Below are positions 26,021 to 36,200 of a stretch of 64,000 nt of DNA, piece by piece. Below the pieces are notes generated by a model that was not told where the DNA came from, did no database searches, and saw nothing but the letters and a program-made list of their open reading frames with translations. This DNA comes from Mobilicoccus massiliensis (GTDB lineage: Bacteria; Actinomycetota; Actinomycetes; Actinomycetales; Dermatophilaceae), in contig NZ_LN651325.1 of NCBI RefSeq assembly GCF_000826525.2, forward strand, positions 1-64,000. The letters are read 5' to 3'. Each line of letters opens with the position of its first letter. Position 1 is the first letter of the stretch. Made by a program: the position numbers and the translations under genes.

Positions 26021-26893
26021 TCAGCCCTTGACCGAACCGGCCATGAGACCACCCACGAAGTACTTGCCGAGCAGGACGTACACGAGCAACGTGGGGAACG
26101 ACGCAACGAGCGCGCCCGCCATCGAGACTCCGTAGTTCTGCAGCATGGCGCCGTTGGCGAGATTGTTGAGAGCCATGGTCACGGGACCGTTCTGGCTGCT
26201 CGTGAAGAACACCGCGAAGAGGAAGTCGTTCCAGGCCGAGGTGAACTGCCAGATGAGGACGACGACGAAGCTCGGAACCGAGATCGGTAGGACGACCGAG
26301 AAATACGTGCGCAGCATGCCGGCCCCGTCGACGCGGGCAGCCTCCATGAGTTCGACGGGCACCGTCTCGTAGTAGTTGCGGAAGATGAGTGTCGTGATCG
26401 GGATTCCGTACACGACGTGCAGCACGATGAGGCTCGTGATGCCGCTCGGCACCTGCAGATTGAGCATGAGCTGCAGCAGCGGGATCATCACGGCCTGGTA
26501 GGGGATGAACATCCCGAAGAGGATGAGCGTGAATACGACATCGGCCCCGGGAAAACGCCAGCGGGAGAGCACGAACCCGTTCATCGAGCCGAGCAGCGAG
26601 GACAGGATCGCGGCCGGAATCACCATCTGCAGGCTCCGCCACAGAGCAGGGGAGAGCGCGGTCCAGGCCTCGCGCCAGTTGTCGAGGGTCCACGTGCGCG
26701 GCAGCAGCCACGTGCGCGAGGGGTCCGCGTCGCCGACACCCTTGAAGCTCGTGACGACCAGCACGTATACCGGGATGAGGACGACGACGAGCGAGACGAA
26801 CAGCGCCAGATGACGCAGAACTCCGGCGGTGCTCGGTCGGCGCCCGGCGGGGCGGGGCGCGGCCGGGATCGTCGACTCGACCGGGGCGCTCAT
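26021..26893 (-). CDS. Carbohydrate ABC transporter permease, MalG type
   Basis: 290 aa inner-membrane permease of the CUT1 family. Six hydrophobic segments are visible, starting with LALFVSLVVVLIPVYVLVV. The cytoplasmic EAA loop that contacts the ATPase reads LMEAARVDGAGMLRTYFSVVLPI. The C-terminus ends YVLLGKYFVGGLMAGSVKG, typical of MalG/AraQ proteins. Its ATGA start overlaps the stop of the MalF-type gene. It is the last gene of the importer operon; no ATPase follows, so the permeases probably use a shared MsiK-like ATPase encoded elsewhere. Confidence 0.95.
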   Translation of the reverse strand: MSAPVESTIPAAPRPAGRRPSTAGVLRHLALFVSLVVVLIPVYVLVVTSFKGVGDADPSRTWLLPRTWTLDNWREAWTALSPALWRSLQMVIPAAILSSLLGSMNGFVLSRWRFPGADVVFTLILFGMFIPYQAVMIPLLQLMLNLQVPSGITSLIVLHVVYGIPITTLIFRNYYETVPVELMEAARVDGAGMLRTYFSVVLPISVPSFVVVLIWQFTSAWNDFLFAVFFTSSQNGPVTMALNNLANGAMLQNYGVSMAGALVASFPTLLVYVLLGKYFVGGLMAGSVKG

Positions 26894-27795
26894 CGCGACC
26901 TCCTCGCGCGGGCCTCGTGAACGAGATAGGGGACGACGAGCACCGCCACGATGACCAGAAGGATCGCGCCCACGGCCGCGGAGTTGGCGAAGTCGTAGGT
27001 CGTCTTGTAGTTGAACATGTCGATGGCCGGCACCACCGTCGAGTACGCCGACTGATTGGCGATCGACATGATGAGGTCGAACGACTTCAGAGACATGTGG
27101 CCGATGATGATGAGCGCCGAGAGGGCGATCGGCGAGAGCTGCGGAAAGAGGACGTGGCGGTAGAGCTGCCATTCGCTCGCCCCGTCGATGCGCGCTGCCT
27201 CCCGCAACTCCTCGGGGATCCCGCGAAAGCCTGCGAGGAACAACGCCATGACGTAGCCCGACAGTTGCCAGATCGCCGGGAGCGCGATGGCGACGATGCC
27301 GAACGTGATGTGCGTCCACCAGGGATTCTGGAGGAACGGAAGCCCGATCATCTGGAAGAGGCGGTTGAGTCCCGAGGCCTGCGCGCCCTGGTTGGCGTTG
27401 AGCAGCCACTTCCACACCACGCCCGAGGCGACGAACGACACGGCCATGGGAAAGAGGAACACCGATCGGAACAGGCCCTCACCCCGCGTGGGGCGCTCCA
27501 TCAACCAGGCCCAGCAGAACCCGATGAGCATGGTGCCCGCGAGGAACACGACGGTGAACAGCAGCAGGTTGGTCAACGAGTGCCGGAACGACTCCTGCGC
27601 GAAGAGATCCACGTAGTTGTCGAACCCGACGAACGAGACCGGGCGACGCCCGGTGACCTTGGCCGCGTTGTGCGCGTCCGACATCGACTGCTGGACGTTG
27701 ATTCCGATGAAGCCGTAGACGAAGACCGCGATGAGAACGATCGACGGTGAGATGAGCAACAGTGGTGGCCCCCACTGTCCGAGCTTGGCCTTCAT
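26890..27795 (-). CDS. Carbohydrate ABC transporter permease, MalF type
   Basis: 301 aa CUT1 permease. The N-terminal segment LLLISPSIVLIAVFVYGFIGINV is followed by a periplasmic loop (VGFDNYVDLF) and five further membrane spans. The EAA loop reads ELREAARIDGASEWQLYRHVLFPQL. ATG 27795 is preceded by AAAGG; an in-frame GTG at 27813 is an alternative. It overlaps the MalG-type gene by 4 bp and is separated from the binding-protein gene by an 81 bp spacer with a strong hairpin. Confidence 0.94.
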   Translation of the reverse strand: MKAKLGQWGPPLLLISPSIVLIAVFVYGFIGINVQQSMSDAHNAAKVTGRRPVSFVGFDNYVDLFAQESFRHSLTNLLLFTVVFLAGTMLIGFCWAWLMERPTRGEGLFRSVFLFPMAVSFVASGVVWKWLLNANQGAQASGLNRLFQMIGLPFLQNPWWTHITFGIVAIALPAIWQLSGYVMALFLAGFRGIPEELREAARIDGASEWQLYRHVLFPQLSPIALSALIIIGHMSLKSFDLIMSIANQSAYSTVVPAIDMFNYKTTYDFANSAAVGAILLVIVAVLVVPYLVHEARARRSR

Positions 27796-27826
27796 GCCTG
27801 CCTTTCCGGTCACGGGTCACGAGTCA

Positions 27827-27860
27827 CGGCCGGGCGGGTCGAGAAGAACCCGCCCGGCCG
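27827..27860 (-). terminator. Intra-operon hairpin after the binding-protein gene
   Basis: A perfect 13 bp stem CGGCCGGGCGGGT/ACCCGCCCGGCCG with an 8 nt loop sits between the binding protein and the first permease. It probably attenuates transcription or protects the upstream mRNA, giving more binding protein than permease. Confidence 0.7.
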
Positions 27861-27876
27861 CAGAGGTCTCGTGCCC

Positions 27877-29190
27877 TCAGCCCTTGAGCGGTTGGGTGGC
27901 GGTGACGAGCTCCTTCTGGAAGGTCGGCAGGTCGGAGGCGCCTTGGGTGAACTTGACGACGGCCTTGTTGATGTTCGTCGACACGGCCACGGGAGCCGCG
28001 GCACCGTGGGCGAGAGAGCTCACGATCGTGTCCGACTTGAACGACTCCATGGCCTTCTGCTGGTACTCGGAGAACTCGCCGGGCGCCACATCCGTGCGAG
28101 CGGGAATGGAGCCCTTGACCTTGTTGAACGCGGTCTGGCCCTCCTTGCTCGAGATGGTCTGCAACCAGTTCTTCGTGCCACCGGGGTGCTTGGCACCCAC
28201 CGGCAGGGTGAAGGAATCGGCGAGGAAGTCGAAGACCTTGTCGTTGCCCGGTGCGGGAGCCCAGATCCAGTCGGTCCCCTCCTTCTTCTTCTGTGCCTCG
28301 AACGCGGCGACGGCCCAGTCGCCCATGACGTTGTAGGCCGCCTGGCCGTCGACGACCTTCTGCATCGCGGGCTCCCAGTCGAGGCCGTCGCGGTCGGTGT
28401 TGGACATCGCGACGATCTTCTGGAAGTGGGTCAGGGCAGTGGTGACGTCCTGGCCGGCCCAGTCGGTCTTGCCGTCCCACAGCCCGTTGTACTTCTCGGG
28501 TCCGAGGTCGGCGATGAGGATGGTCTCGAGCAACTGGGTCTGGGTCCAGTCCATGCCCAGGGCGATGGGCGTCTTGCCCTTGGCCTTGACCTTCTCCATG
28601 TCGGCGATCCACGCGTCGACGTCCTTCGGAGTCCGAGCCGGATCGATTCCCGCCTCCTGGAGCACCTTGGGGTTGGCCCACAGCACGTTGGCCCGGTGGA
28701 TGTTGCTCGGCACCGAGTAGATCTTGCCGTCGACCGTGAGCCGGTCGAGGAGGCTCTGGGGGAACGCGTCCTTGAGGGCGAACTCGTCGTACAGCGCGCT
28801 CACGTCCTGGATCTGCGCGGCATCGATGTAGTCCGTGAGCTCTGCGCCGGCGTGGGCCTGGAACGTGTCCGGCGGGTTGCCCGCCTGCAGGTCGGCCTGG
28901 AGCTTCTGCTTGGCCTGCGAGCCCGCACCACCGGCCAGGGCTGCGTTGACGAACTTCGTGTCGGAGTGCTGCTGCTGGAAGACCTTCTGAAGGGCCTCGA
29001 GACCGGCCTTCTCGCTGCCCTGCGCCCACCACGTGACGACCTGAACCTCGCTCGCGTCGCCGGCGCCCACATCGCTGCCCGCTCCGCTCGACCCGCTCTC
29101 CGGCTGGGCGCCACCACCTCCGCCACCCGCACACGCGGCGAGCAGCACGCTCGCACCGACGATTCCGATGGCAGTCCTCGTACGTCTCAT
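27877..29190 (-). CDS. Sugar ABC transporter substrate-binding lipoprotein
   Basis: 437 aa extracellular solute-binding protein (family 1). The lipoprotein signal ends in LLAAC with the modified cysteine at residue 20, followed by a glycine/serine linker. The mature part has VVTWWAQGSEKAGLEAL, PPDTFQAHAGAEL, SLLDRLTVDGKIYSVPSNIHRANVLW, a run resembling glucose/lactose-type binders, and AAFEAQKKKEGTDWIWAPAPGN. ATG 29190 has GGAGG 5 nt upstream. It leads an operon with two permeases. The sugar is not identifiable; oligosaccharide or glucose-type ligands are plausible. Confidence 0.94.
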   Translation of the reverse strand: MRRTRTAIGIVGASVLLAACAGGGGGGAQPESGSSGAGSDVGAGDASEVQVVTWWAQGSEKAGLEALQKVFQQQHSDTKFVNAALAGGAGSQAKQKLQADLQAGNPPDTFQAHAGAELTDYIDAAQIQDVSALYDEFALKDAFPQSLLDRLTVDGKIYSVPSNIHRANVLWANPKVLQEAGIDPARTPKDVDAWIADMEKVKAKGKTPIALGMDWTQTQLLETILIADLGPEKYNGLWDGKTDWAGQDVTTALTHFQKIVAMSNTDRDGLDWEPAMQKVVDGQAAYNVMGDWAVAAFEAQKKKEGTDWIWAPAPGNDKVFDFLADSFTLPVGAKHPGGTKNWLQTISSKEGQTAFNKVKGSIPARTDVAPGEFSEYQQKAMESFKSDTIVSSLAHGAAAPVAVSTNINKAVVKFTQGASDLPTFQKELVTATQPLKG

Positions 29191-29469
29191 GACACCCTCC
29201 AGCTCGTGATCGACTCGCCGCGTGCGAGCCATCAGGGAGGCCGCGACGCTGCGTACCCACCAGTAAACGCCGAGACGGAGCGATCCGGGGGCACGTTGTC
29301 GACAGAGGCCTCGTCGTCGTGTCGCCGACGTGTCGCCGTCGCGCCGTCGAGATGACGATCGGGCGTGATCCCCGCCACTCGCGAGGTGCCGTTCTTGCCT
29401 CGGAGCAGGTCAGCGGCGTCGAGGGGCGGCCGATGAAGGGTTGTCGGTGGGCTCTGTTGGAATGCCGTC

Positions 29470-32400
29470 ATGCCGATTCCTCCACCCGCCGCTGCGGCCG
29501 CCGACGTCGCTGCCTCGCCCCCGCCGCGCTCCGACGCGCGCTCCGGGGTTCGCCGGCTCGTGCGAGGAGACGCGGCGCGGGTCGTCGCGGCCGCTCGCCT
29601 CGACGACTCTCAGCGCGCCGCCGTCGAGGCCCGCGGTGAGCTCGTCCGCGTCCTCGGCGCGCCGGGAACGGGCAAGACCACCGTCGCGGTGCACGCCGTG
29701 CTCGACCGTGTGGCGGGTGAGGAGGTACGTCCGCACGAAGCCCTGGTCCTTGCGCCCACCCGGGTCGCCGCGGCGCGCCTACGGCACTCCCTGACCGCCG
29801 AACTCGAGGCCACCACGGCGTCGCCCCTCGTGTGCAGCGTGCAGGCGTTCGCCTACGGGCTGCTGCGACGCGATGCCGCCGAACGGGGAGAGCCCGTGCC
29901 TCGGTTGCTGAGCGGCCCCGAGCAGGATGTGGTCCTGCGGGAGCTCCTCGCCGGGCACGAGAGCGGGTTCGGGCGTCGTCCGCTGTGGCCCGCCGAGCTC
30001 TCCGAGGCCACTCGCACACGCGGTTTCCGCGCCGAGCTGCGAGATCTGCTGATGAGGGCCGTCGAGTACGGCCTCGACGCCGCGGGCCTCGCGCGGCTGG
30101 CCGAACAGGAGGGCAACGCCGCCTGGGCGGCGGCCGCCCGCGTGCTCGCCGAATACGACGAGGTGACCGCCCTGTCGACGCCCGGCGGGTACGACCCGGC
30201 GTGGATCCTCACGGCAGCGGCCGACCTGATCGAGGACGACCCCGAGACGGCGGCGCGGGTGCACGAGGAGGTGCGCCTCGTCGTCGTCGACGACGCGCAG
30301 GAACTCACCGCCCCCGCGGCGCGACTGCTGCGGTTGTTGCGTTCACCCGGCACGGAGGTGGTCCTCATCGGAGATCCCGACGCCGCCACCCAGACCTTCC
30401 GCGGTGCCGACCCGCGACTCATGCTGACCGACCCGGCCACCATCACGCGCACGCTGCACCGGTCCTGGCGACTGACGGTGCGGGTCGCCACCGCCGCCGC
30501 GCGCCTCGCCGACCGCATCGGCGCGGTCGGGTCCGTCACGCACCGGCTGCGGCGAGGAGGCACGACGACGGCGAACGAGGAGCGGCCTGTCGCATCGCAG
30601 ACCCCGAAGCGCTCGCAGCATGGAACGCCACCGTCGCAGCCCGCACAGCGATCCGAGGTGTCGGTGGCCGGCGAGAGCGGATCCGACGGCGTCCGCGGGC
30701 AGACCCATCAACCGACGCTGTTCGACCTTCTCGACGGCATCGAGGGCATCGACGGTGATGTCGATGGAACAGGCGCGGTTGCGCACACGAGTTCGGAACA
30801 GGTGCAGGGCGATGAGACCGCTGCCCGCAGCGGCCGCACCGGCGACTCCTCGACCGGATCGGCCGCCGACGACCCACCAGCAGCGCCTGTCGAAGCTCGG
30901 ACGCCGGGCGCGACGACCGGATCCGAGGCGTCGGAGGGTGAGGTCGAGACAGCGGTTCTGGCCACGGCCACGGCCGAAGCCAGGTTCATCGCGGCGCGCC
31001 TGCGGCACGCTCACCTCGTCGAAGGAATGCCCTACTCGCGCATGGCGGTCATCGTGCGGGGTGCAGGGCGCAGCGCGACGATGCGGCGCGTTCTCGCCGG
31101 CGACGGCATCCCGGTCGACGTGCCCGGTGCGCGGGTCCCCCTGCGCGAGGAGCAGGCCGTGCGGCCGTTCCTGCGCCTGTTCGAGGAGGCGCTCATCCTC
31201 GCCTTGGGTGGCCCGACGACGCTCGATGCGGAGACGGTCCTCGACCTACTCTCCTCGCCCCTCGGAACCACCGACTCCCTCGCCGTACGACGCCTCCAGC
31301 GCGCTCTGCGACGGGCGGACGCGCGAGCGGTGAACGGCGGCTCGTCCGGCTCGGTGTCGTCATCCACGGTGGGGGAGGCAGAGGTGGGCGCGCCTGCGTC
31401 CGCCGACGCCGAGAAGCCGGACGCACCCGACACCGACGCGCGTCGCAACACCGACGACCTGCTCGTCGCCGCGGTGCTGGGCGACTCGGTGCTCGACGAC
31501 CTCGAGGAGGGGGCACCGGTCTCGGGACTGCGGCGGATCCGCGACGTGCTCGCCGCCGGCGTCGCCGCGGCGGGTCGCGCCGACGGCTCGTGGGAGACGG
31601 GCGTGACGGCCGAGACGGTGCTGTGGGCCATGTGGCAGGCATCCGGGCTCGCCGAGCCGTGGCGTCACGCCGCCCTCGCGGGCAGCCGGCGTGCCGATCG
31701 CGACCTCGACGCGGTGGTCGCCCTCACCGACGCCGCCGCGCGCTACGTCGACCGCTTGCCCCAGCGCGGCCCCGACGGATTCCTCGAGCACGTCCGCGGT
31801 CAGGACGTCGCCGGCGACACCCTCGTCGCCCGCGCTCCCGGTGACGAGTGCGTCACGCTCACCACCCCGGCGGGCGCCGCCGGCCTCGAGTGGGATCTCG
31901 TCGTCGTCGCCGGACTCCAGGAGGGGGTGTGGCCCGACCTGCGCCTCCGCGGATCGGTGCTGGGCTCGGCCACGCTCGTCGACACGCTCACCGGGCGCGG
32001 TGCGTCGCCCCAGGCCGCCCGCGCGGCCGTACGCGCCGACGAGACGAGGCTCCTGCTCGTGGCCGTCACCCGCACGTGCCGCTCGCTGCTGCTCACCGCG
32101 GTGCGCAACGACGACGAGAGCCCCTCGCCGTTCCTCGATCTCCTCGACCCCGTCGACGATGCTCGGCCCTACGCCGCGCCCCCGCCACCCATGACCACGG
32201 CCGACCTCGTCGCCTCCCTGCGTCGGCGCCTCGGCACCGGGGCCCTGGCTGCCCTCGAGACGTCAGGCCTTCACGACGGCCCCGACGCGCGGGCAGGGGA
32301 CCCCACGATGCTCATGGCCGCACGTCCGGCGGACCGCCTCACCGCGGCCCTCCTCGAACGTCTCGGCCGGGTGGGGGTCGCGGGAGCCGACCCGAACGAC

Positions 32401-33213
32401 TGGTGGGGGTTGCGCGGGGTCAGCGACGACCGCCCCCGCCGCGGTGAGAGCGACCGGCTCGTCGTGTCGCCCTCGAAGATCGAGGCCTTCGCTCGCTGCG
32501 AGCTGCGGTGGCTGCTCGCCGGCTCGGGTGGTCAGGCCGGCGGCGGCACTGTCGCCTCCTCCCTGGGCACCCTCGTGCACGACATCGCTGCCACGGTCGA
32601 CAACGGCGACCACACGGCCCTCATGGCCGAACTCGAACGGCGCTGGCCGGAGCTGGATCTCCCGCCGGGCTGGATCTCTCGGCAGAAGTACGAGCAGGCC
32701 ACGTCGATGATCGACCGGCTCCACCGGCAGCACACGACCGCGCTCGCCAACGGATGGGAGGTCGTCGGCACCGAGATCGACGTCGAGGTGCGTCTCGGGC
32801 GCGCCGTCGTCCGCGGACGGGTCGACCGGCTCGAACGCGACGCACAGGGCCGGTTGCGCGTCGTCGACCTCAAGACCGGCTCGAGCAAGCCGGGAACGGC
32901 CGAGTTGCCGACCCACCCGCAGCTCGGCGCCTACCAGGTGGCCGTCGAAGAGGGCGCCTTCGGCGAGCTCGGCTCCCGATCCGCCGGGGCAGCCCTCATG
33001 CAGATCGGCAAGGGAGGTGGGTCCCGCGGTGCACTACAGGAACAAGGCCCCCTCGCCGAGTCCGACGACCCGGAGTGGGCCGCCACCCTGCTCGCCGACA
33101 CCGCCGAGGGAATGGCCGGTTCGACGTTCCGCGCCAACGCCGGCACGTGGTGCCGCGTGTGCGAATCGCGCTTCAGTTGCCCGATCCAACCCGAGGGGGA
33201 GACGCTGCGGTGA
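29470..33213 (+). CDS. adnA: AdnA-like helicase-nuclease subunit of double-strand end resection
   Basis: 1247 aa UvrD/Rep-type helicase fused to a PD-(D/E)XK nuclease, the first subunit of the AdnAB motor that processes DNA double-strand breaks. GAPGTGKT (Walker A) is at about 62-69. Motif II reads VVDDAQEL (about 272-279), and motif III GDPDAATQTFRG lacks the usual GDPxQ glutamine. About 125 low-complexity residues (365-488) are inserted between motifs. The nuclease domain has VVDLKTG and HPQLGAYQ. Four cysteines, one in FARCELRW (about 1008) and three in CRVCESRFSC near the C-terminus, can hold the Fe-S cluster. It overlaps adnB by 4 bp (GTGA). TGGAAT 6 nt upstream may be a leaderless -10 box. 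Confidence 0.92.
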   Translation: MPIPPPAAAAADVAASPPPRSDARSGVRRLVRGDAARVVAAARLDDSQRAAVEARGELVRVLGAPGTGKTTVAVHAVLDRVAGEEVRPHEALVLAPTRVAAARLRHSLTAELEATTASPLVCSVQAFAYGLLRRDAAERGEPVPRLLSGPEQDVVLRELLAGHESGFGRRPLWPAELSEATRTRGFRAELRDLLMRAVEYGLDAAGLARLAEQEGNAAWAAAARVLAEYDEVTALSTPGGYDPAWILTAAADLIEDDPETAARVHEEVRLVVVDDAQELTAPAARLLRLLRSPGTEVVLIGDPDAATQTFRGADPRLMLTDPATITRTLHRSWRLTVRVATAAARLADRIGAVGSVTHRLRRGGTTTANEERPVASQTPKRSQHGTPPSQPAQRSEVSVAGESGSDGVRGQTHQPTLFDLLDGIEGIDGDVDGTGAVAHTSSEQVQGDETAARSGRTGDSSTGSAADDPPAAPVEARTPGATTGSEASEGEVETAVLATATAEARFIAARLRHAHLVEGMPYSRMAVIVRGAGRSATMRRVLAGDGIPVDVPGARVPLREEQAVRPFLRLFEEALILALGGPTTLDAETVLDLLSSPLGTTDSLAVRRLQRALRRADARAVNGGSSGSVSSSTVGEAEVGAPASADAEKPDAPDTDARRNTDDLLVAAVLGDSVLDDLEEGAPVSGLRRIRDVLAAGVAAAGRADGSWETGVTAETVLWAMWQASGLAEPWRHAALAGSRRADRDLDAVVALTDAAARYVDRLPQRGPDGFLEHVRGQDVAGDTLVARAPGDECVTLTTPAGAAGLEWDLVVVAGLQEGVWPDLRLRGSVLGSATLVDTLTGRGASPQAARAAVRADETRLLLVAVTRTCRSLLLTAVRNDDESPSPFLDLLDPVDDARPYAAPPPPMTTADLVASLRRRLGTGALAALETSGLHDGPDARAGDPTMLMAARPADRLTAALLERLGRVGVAGADPNDWWGLRGVSDDRPRRGESDRLVVSPSKIEAFARCELRWLLAGSGGQAGGGTVASSLGTLVHDIAATVDNGDHTALMAELERRWPELDLPPGWISRQKYEQATSMIDRLHRQHTTALANGWEVVGTEIDVEVRLGRAVVRGRVDRLERDAQGRLRVVDLKTGSSKPGTAELPTHPQLGAYQVAVEEGAFGELGSRSAGAALMQIGKGGGSRGALQEQGPLAESDDPEWAATLLADTAEGMAGSTFRANAGTWCRVCESRFSCPIQPEGETLR

Positions 33214-36200
33214 CCGCCCCAGGACCACACCCCGAAGCCTCCCGACCCCGGCACTCCGCGGCCGACGTCGCGACAGCGCTGGGCCTTCCCACCCCCACGC
33301 CCGAGCAACAGGCCGTCATCGAGGCCCCACTCACCTCGATGCTCGTCGTCGCCGGCGCAGGTTCGGGCAAGACCGAGACGATGTCGGGCCGGGTGGTGTG
33401 GCTCGTCGCCAACGGGCTCGTCGCTCCCGAGCGCATCCTGGGCCTCACCTTCACCCGCAAGGCCGCCGGAGAGCTCGCCGAACGCATCGGTGGGCGGCTG
33501 CGACGCCTCGCGACGACTGGCCTGTGGCAGGCGGGCACGTCCACCGACACACAGCTGGCTGTGGGCGAGACCATCGAGCCCGACTCGTTGCCCACCGTGG
33601 CCACGTACCACTCCTACGCGGGTGGCATCGTGCGCGAACACGGCCTTCGGCTGGGTATCGAGCCCGACGCGAGGCTGCTCACCGAGGCGGCCGCCTGGCA
33701 GTACGCGCACGAGGTCGTCGTGCGTTACGACGGGCCGATGGAGTCGGTCGACAACGCAGAGTCCACGGTCACCGCTGCCGTGCGCGACCTCGCCGGGCAG
33801 CTCGCCGAGCACCTGTGCACCGTCGACGACCTGCGTGGATATCTCGGTGATCTCGAACGGCACGTCGCCCACCTGCCGCAGGGCAGCAGCCGCGCGAAGG
33901 GCGTCCCGGCACCGGTGAAGAGCATGCTCGAGCACGTCCGCGCGCAGGGCCAGATCCTGCCGTTGCTCGAGGCGTACGCGCGCACCAAGGCCGTGAGCGA
34001 GTCCCTCGACTTCGCCGATCAGATGGCGCTCGCCGCGACCCTCGCCGAGCTCGACCCGGGTGTCGCACGCGCCGAGCGCGATCGCTACTCCGTGATTCTG
34101 CTCGACGAGTTCCAGGACACGAGCGAGGCCCAGATGCGGCTCCTGCACGCGCTGTTCGCCGATCCTGGCGCCGGTACGACGCGGCCGGTCATGGCGGTCG
34201 GCGACCCGCACCAGTCGATCTACGGCTGGCGCGGCGCGAGTGCGACGACCCTCGCGGCGTTCCCCCGCCGGTTCACCGTGCCGGCCTCCTCGGTCTCGGC
34301 CGGTGACACCTCGATCGTGAGTGACACGGCCGAGGGCACGCAGTCCCTCGACGACGCGGGTGTGCTCGTACCGGCGGTGCTGCCGCTGTCGACGAGCTGG
34401 CGCAACGACGTCGCGATCCTCGCGGCCGCCAACACGACCGCTGCGCCGCTGTCGGCGGCGAGCCCGGTGCCGGTACGTGAACTGCGGCCGTCTCCGCTCG
34501 CGGGCGAGGGCACCCTCGAGGCGGCTCGGCTGCCCACGGCGGCCGAGGAGGCCGCCCACGTCGCCGATTGGATCGCGGAGCACTGGTGGCGACCCGGCTC
34601 CGGACGACGCCACTCCGGCATCACCGCAGCCGTACTCTGCCGCCGCCGTGCGCAGTTCGCCGCGATCGCCGACGCCCTCGGCGCCCGCGGCATCCCCGTC
34701 GAGGTCGTCGGTCTCGGCGGCCTGCTCACGCGGGCGGAGGTGAGCGACCTCGTCTCACTGCTGCGGGTCGTCCACGACCCCTCGCGCGGCGACGCACTCA
34801 TGCGGCTCCTCATCGGGCCGTACGTGCGGCTGGGCGCAGCGGACCTCGACGCGCTGGGTGCCTGGTCGCGCCAGATGCGACGGCACGGCGGCCACGATGC
34901 CGCCCCCGCCTCTTCAGACCATGCCCGGCAGGAGGACCCGGCGGAGCGGAGCGAGGTCGACCTCGACGACGAGGGCCCCAGCCTCGTGGAGGCGGTCGAC
35001 ACCCTCCCACCTCCCGACTGGGTCGGTGGCCAGGGGCAGACCCTCTCTCCCGCGGCCCGCAGCCGGCTGCACCGACTGGCACGCACGATCGCCACCGTGC
35101 GCGCCGCGGTCGGACACCCGTTGCCCGAGCTCGTCGTGCTCGCCGAGCGCAGCCTCGGCCTCGACGTGGAGGTCGCCGCGGCGCTCGACACCCTGCCCGA
35201 GACCGCCCGTCGTCATCTCGACGCGTTCGCCGACGCGGCCGCCGGCTTCGCCCACGGGGCCGACCGGCCGACGCTCGGAGGATTCCTCGACTGGCTCGAT
35301 GCAGCCCGCGACGAGGAGCGGGGGCTGGACTCGCCCGCCTCCCACGTCGCCGAGGGCGCCGTCCAGGTCCTCACCGTGCACGCGGCCAAGGGGCTCGAAT
35401 GGGACGTCGTCGCGGTTCCCGGGCTCGTCGAGGCCGCGTTTCCCTCCCACCGTTCGTACGCGGCGCCCAAGGCTGGCGGCCTGCCCACCCCGTCGTCCAA
35501 GGGATGGCTCACCGGCCTCGGCTCGATTCCCTACGACCTCCGAGGCGACCGCGACGGGCTGCCGCGCCTGCCCTGGCAGGGCGTCGACGACCTCACCGAG
35601 CTCGCGAAGGCCATCGGGGAGTTCTCCGCGGAGGGTGGCCGGCATGCTCTCGAGGAGGAGCGGCGCCTCGCCTACGTCGCCTTCACCCGCGCCCGGCACC
35701 GCCTGCTGCTGTCGGCCAGTGTGTGGCTCGACGGCGAGAAACCGCGCGTGACCTCGCGATTCCTCACCGAGTTGCTCGAGGTGCCCGGGTTGGTGCGCTC
35801 CCGCGTCTGGGCAGCCGAGCCCGAGCCCGACGCCACCAACCCCGCCCTGCTGGAGACGCCCGCCGCACGGTGGCCGGTGGTGCGGGACGACCCGCGGGAT
35901 GCGGCCGAACGCGTGTCGGCGGCCTGGGTGGAGGAGGCTGCGCGCGACCGTCGACGCCGCCTCGAAGACCCGAGAACCGAGGCGCCCGACGGCACGCCCT
36001 CGCGCGACCTGCTGGCCGAGCTCGCCGACGAGCTCGGGATCGACCTCGAGACCGATCTCGATGGCCGCGACGCCGAGGAACTCGCCGAACTGTCCCACCT
36101 CGTCGAGATCCTGATCGCGGAACGTTCGGCGCCTCGAGTCGACGAGAACGTCGCACGGCTGCCCGGGCACCTTTCCACCTCCGCCCTCGTCGACCTGCGC

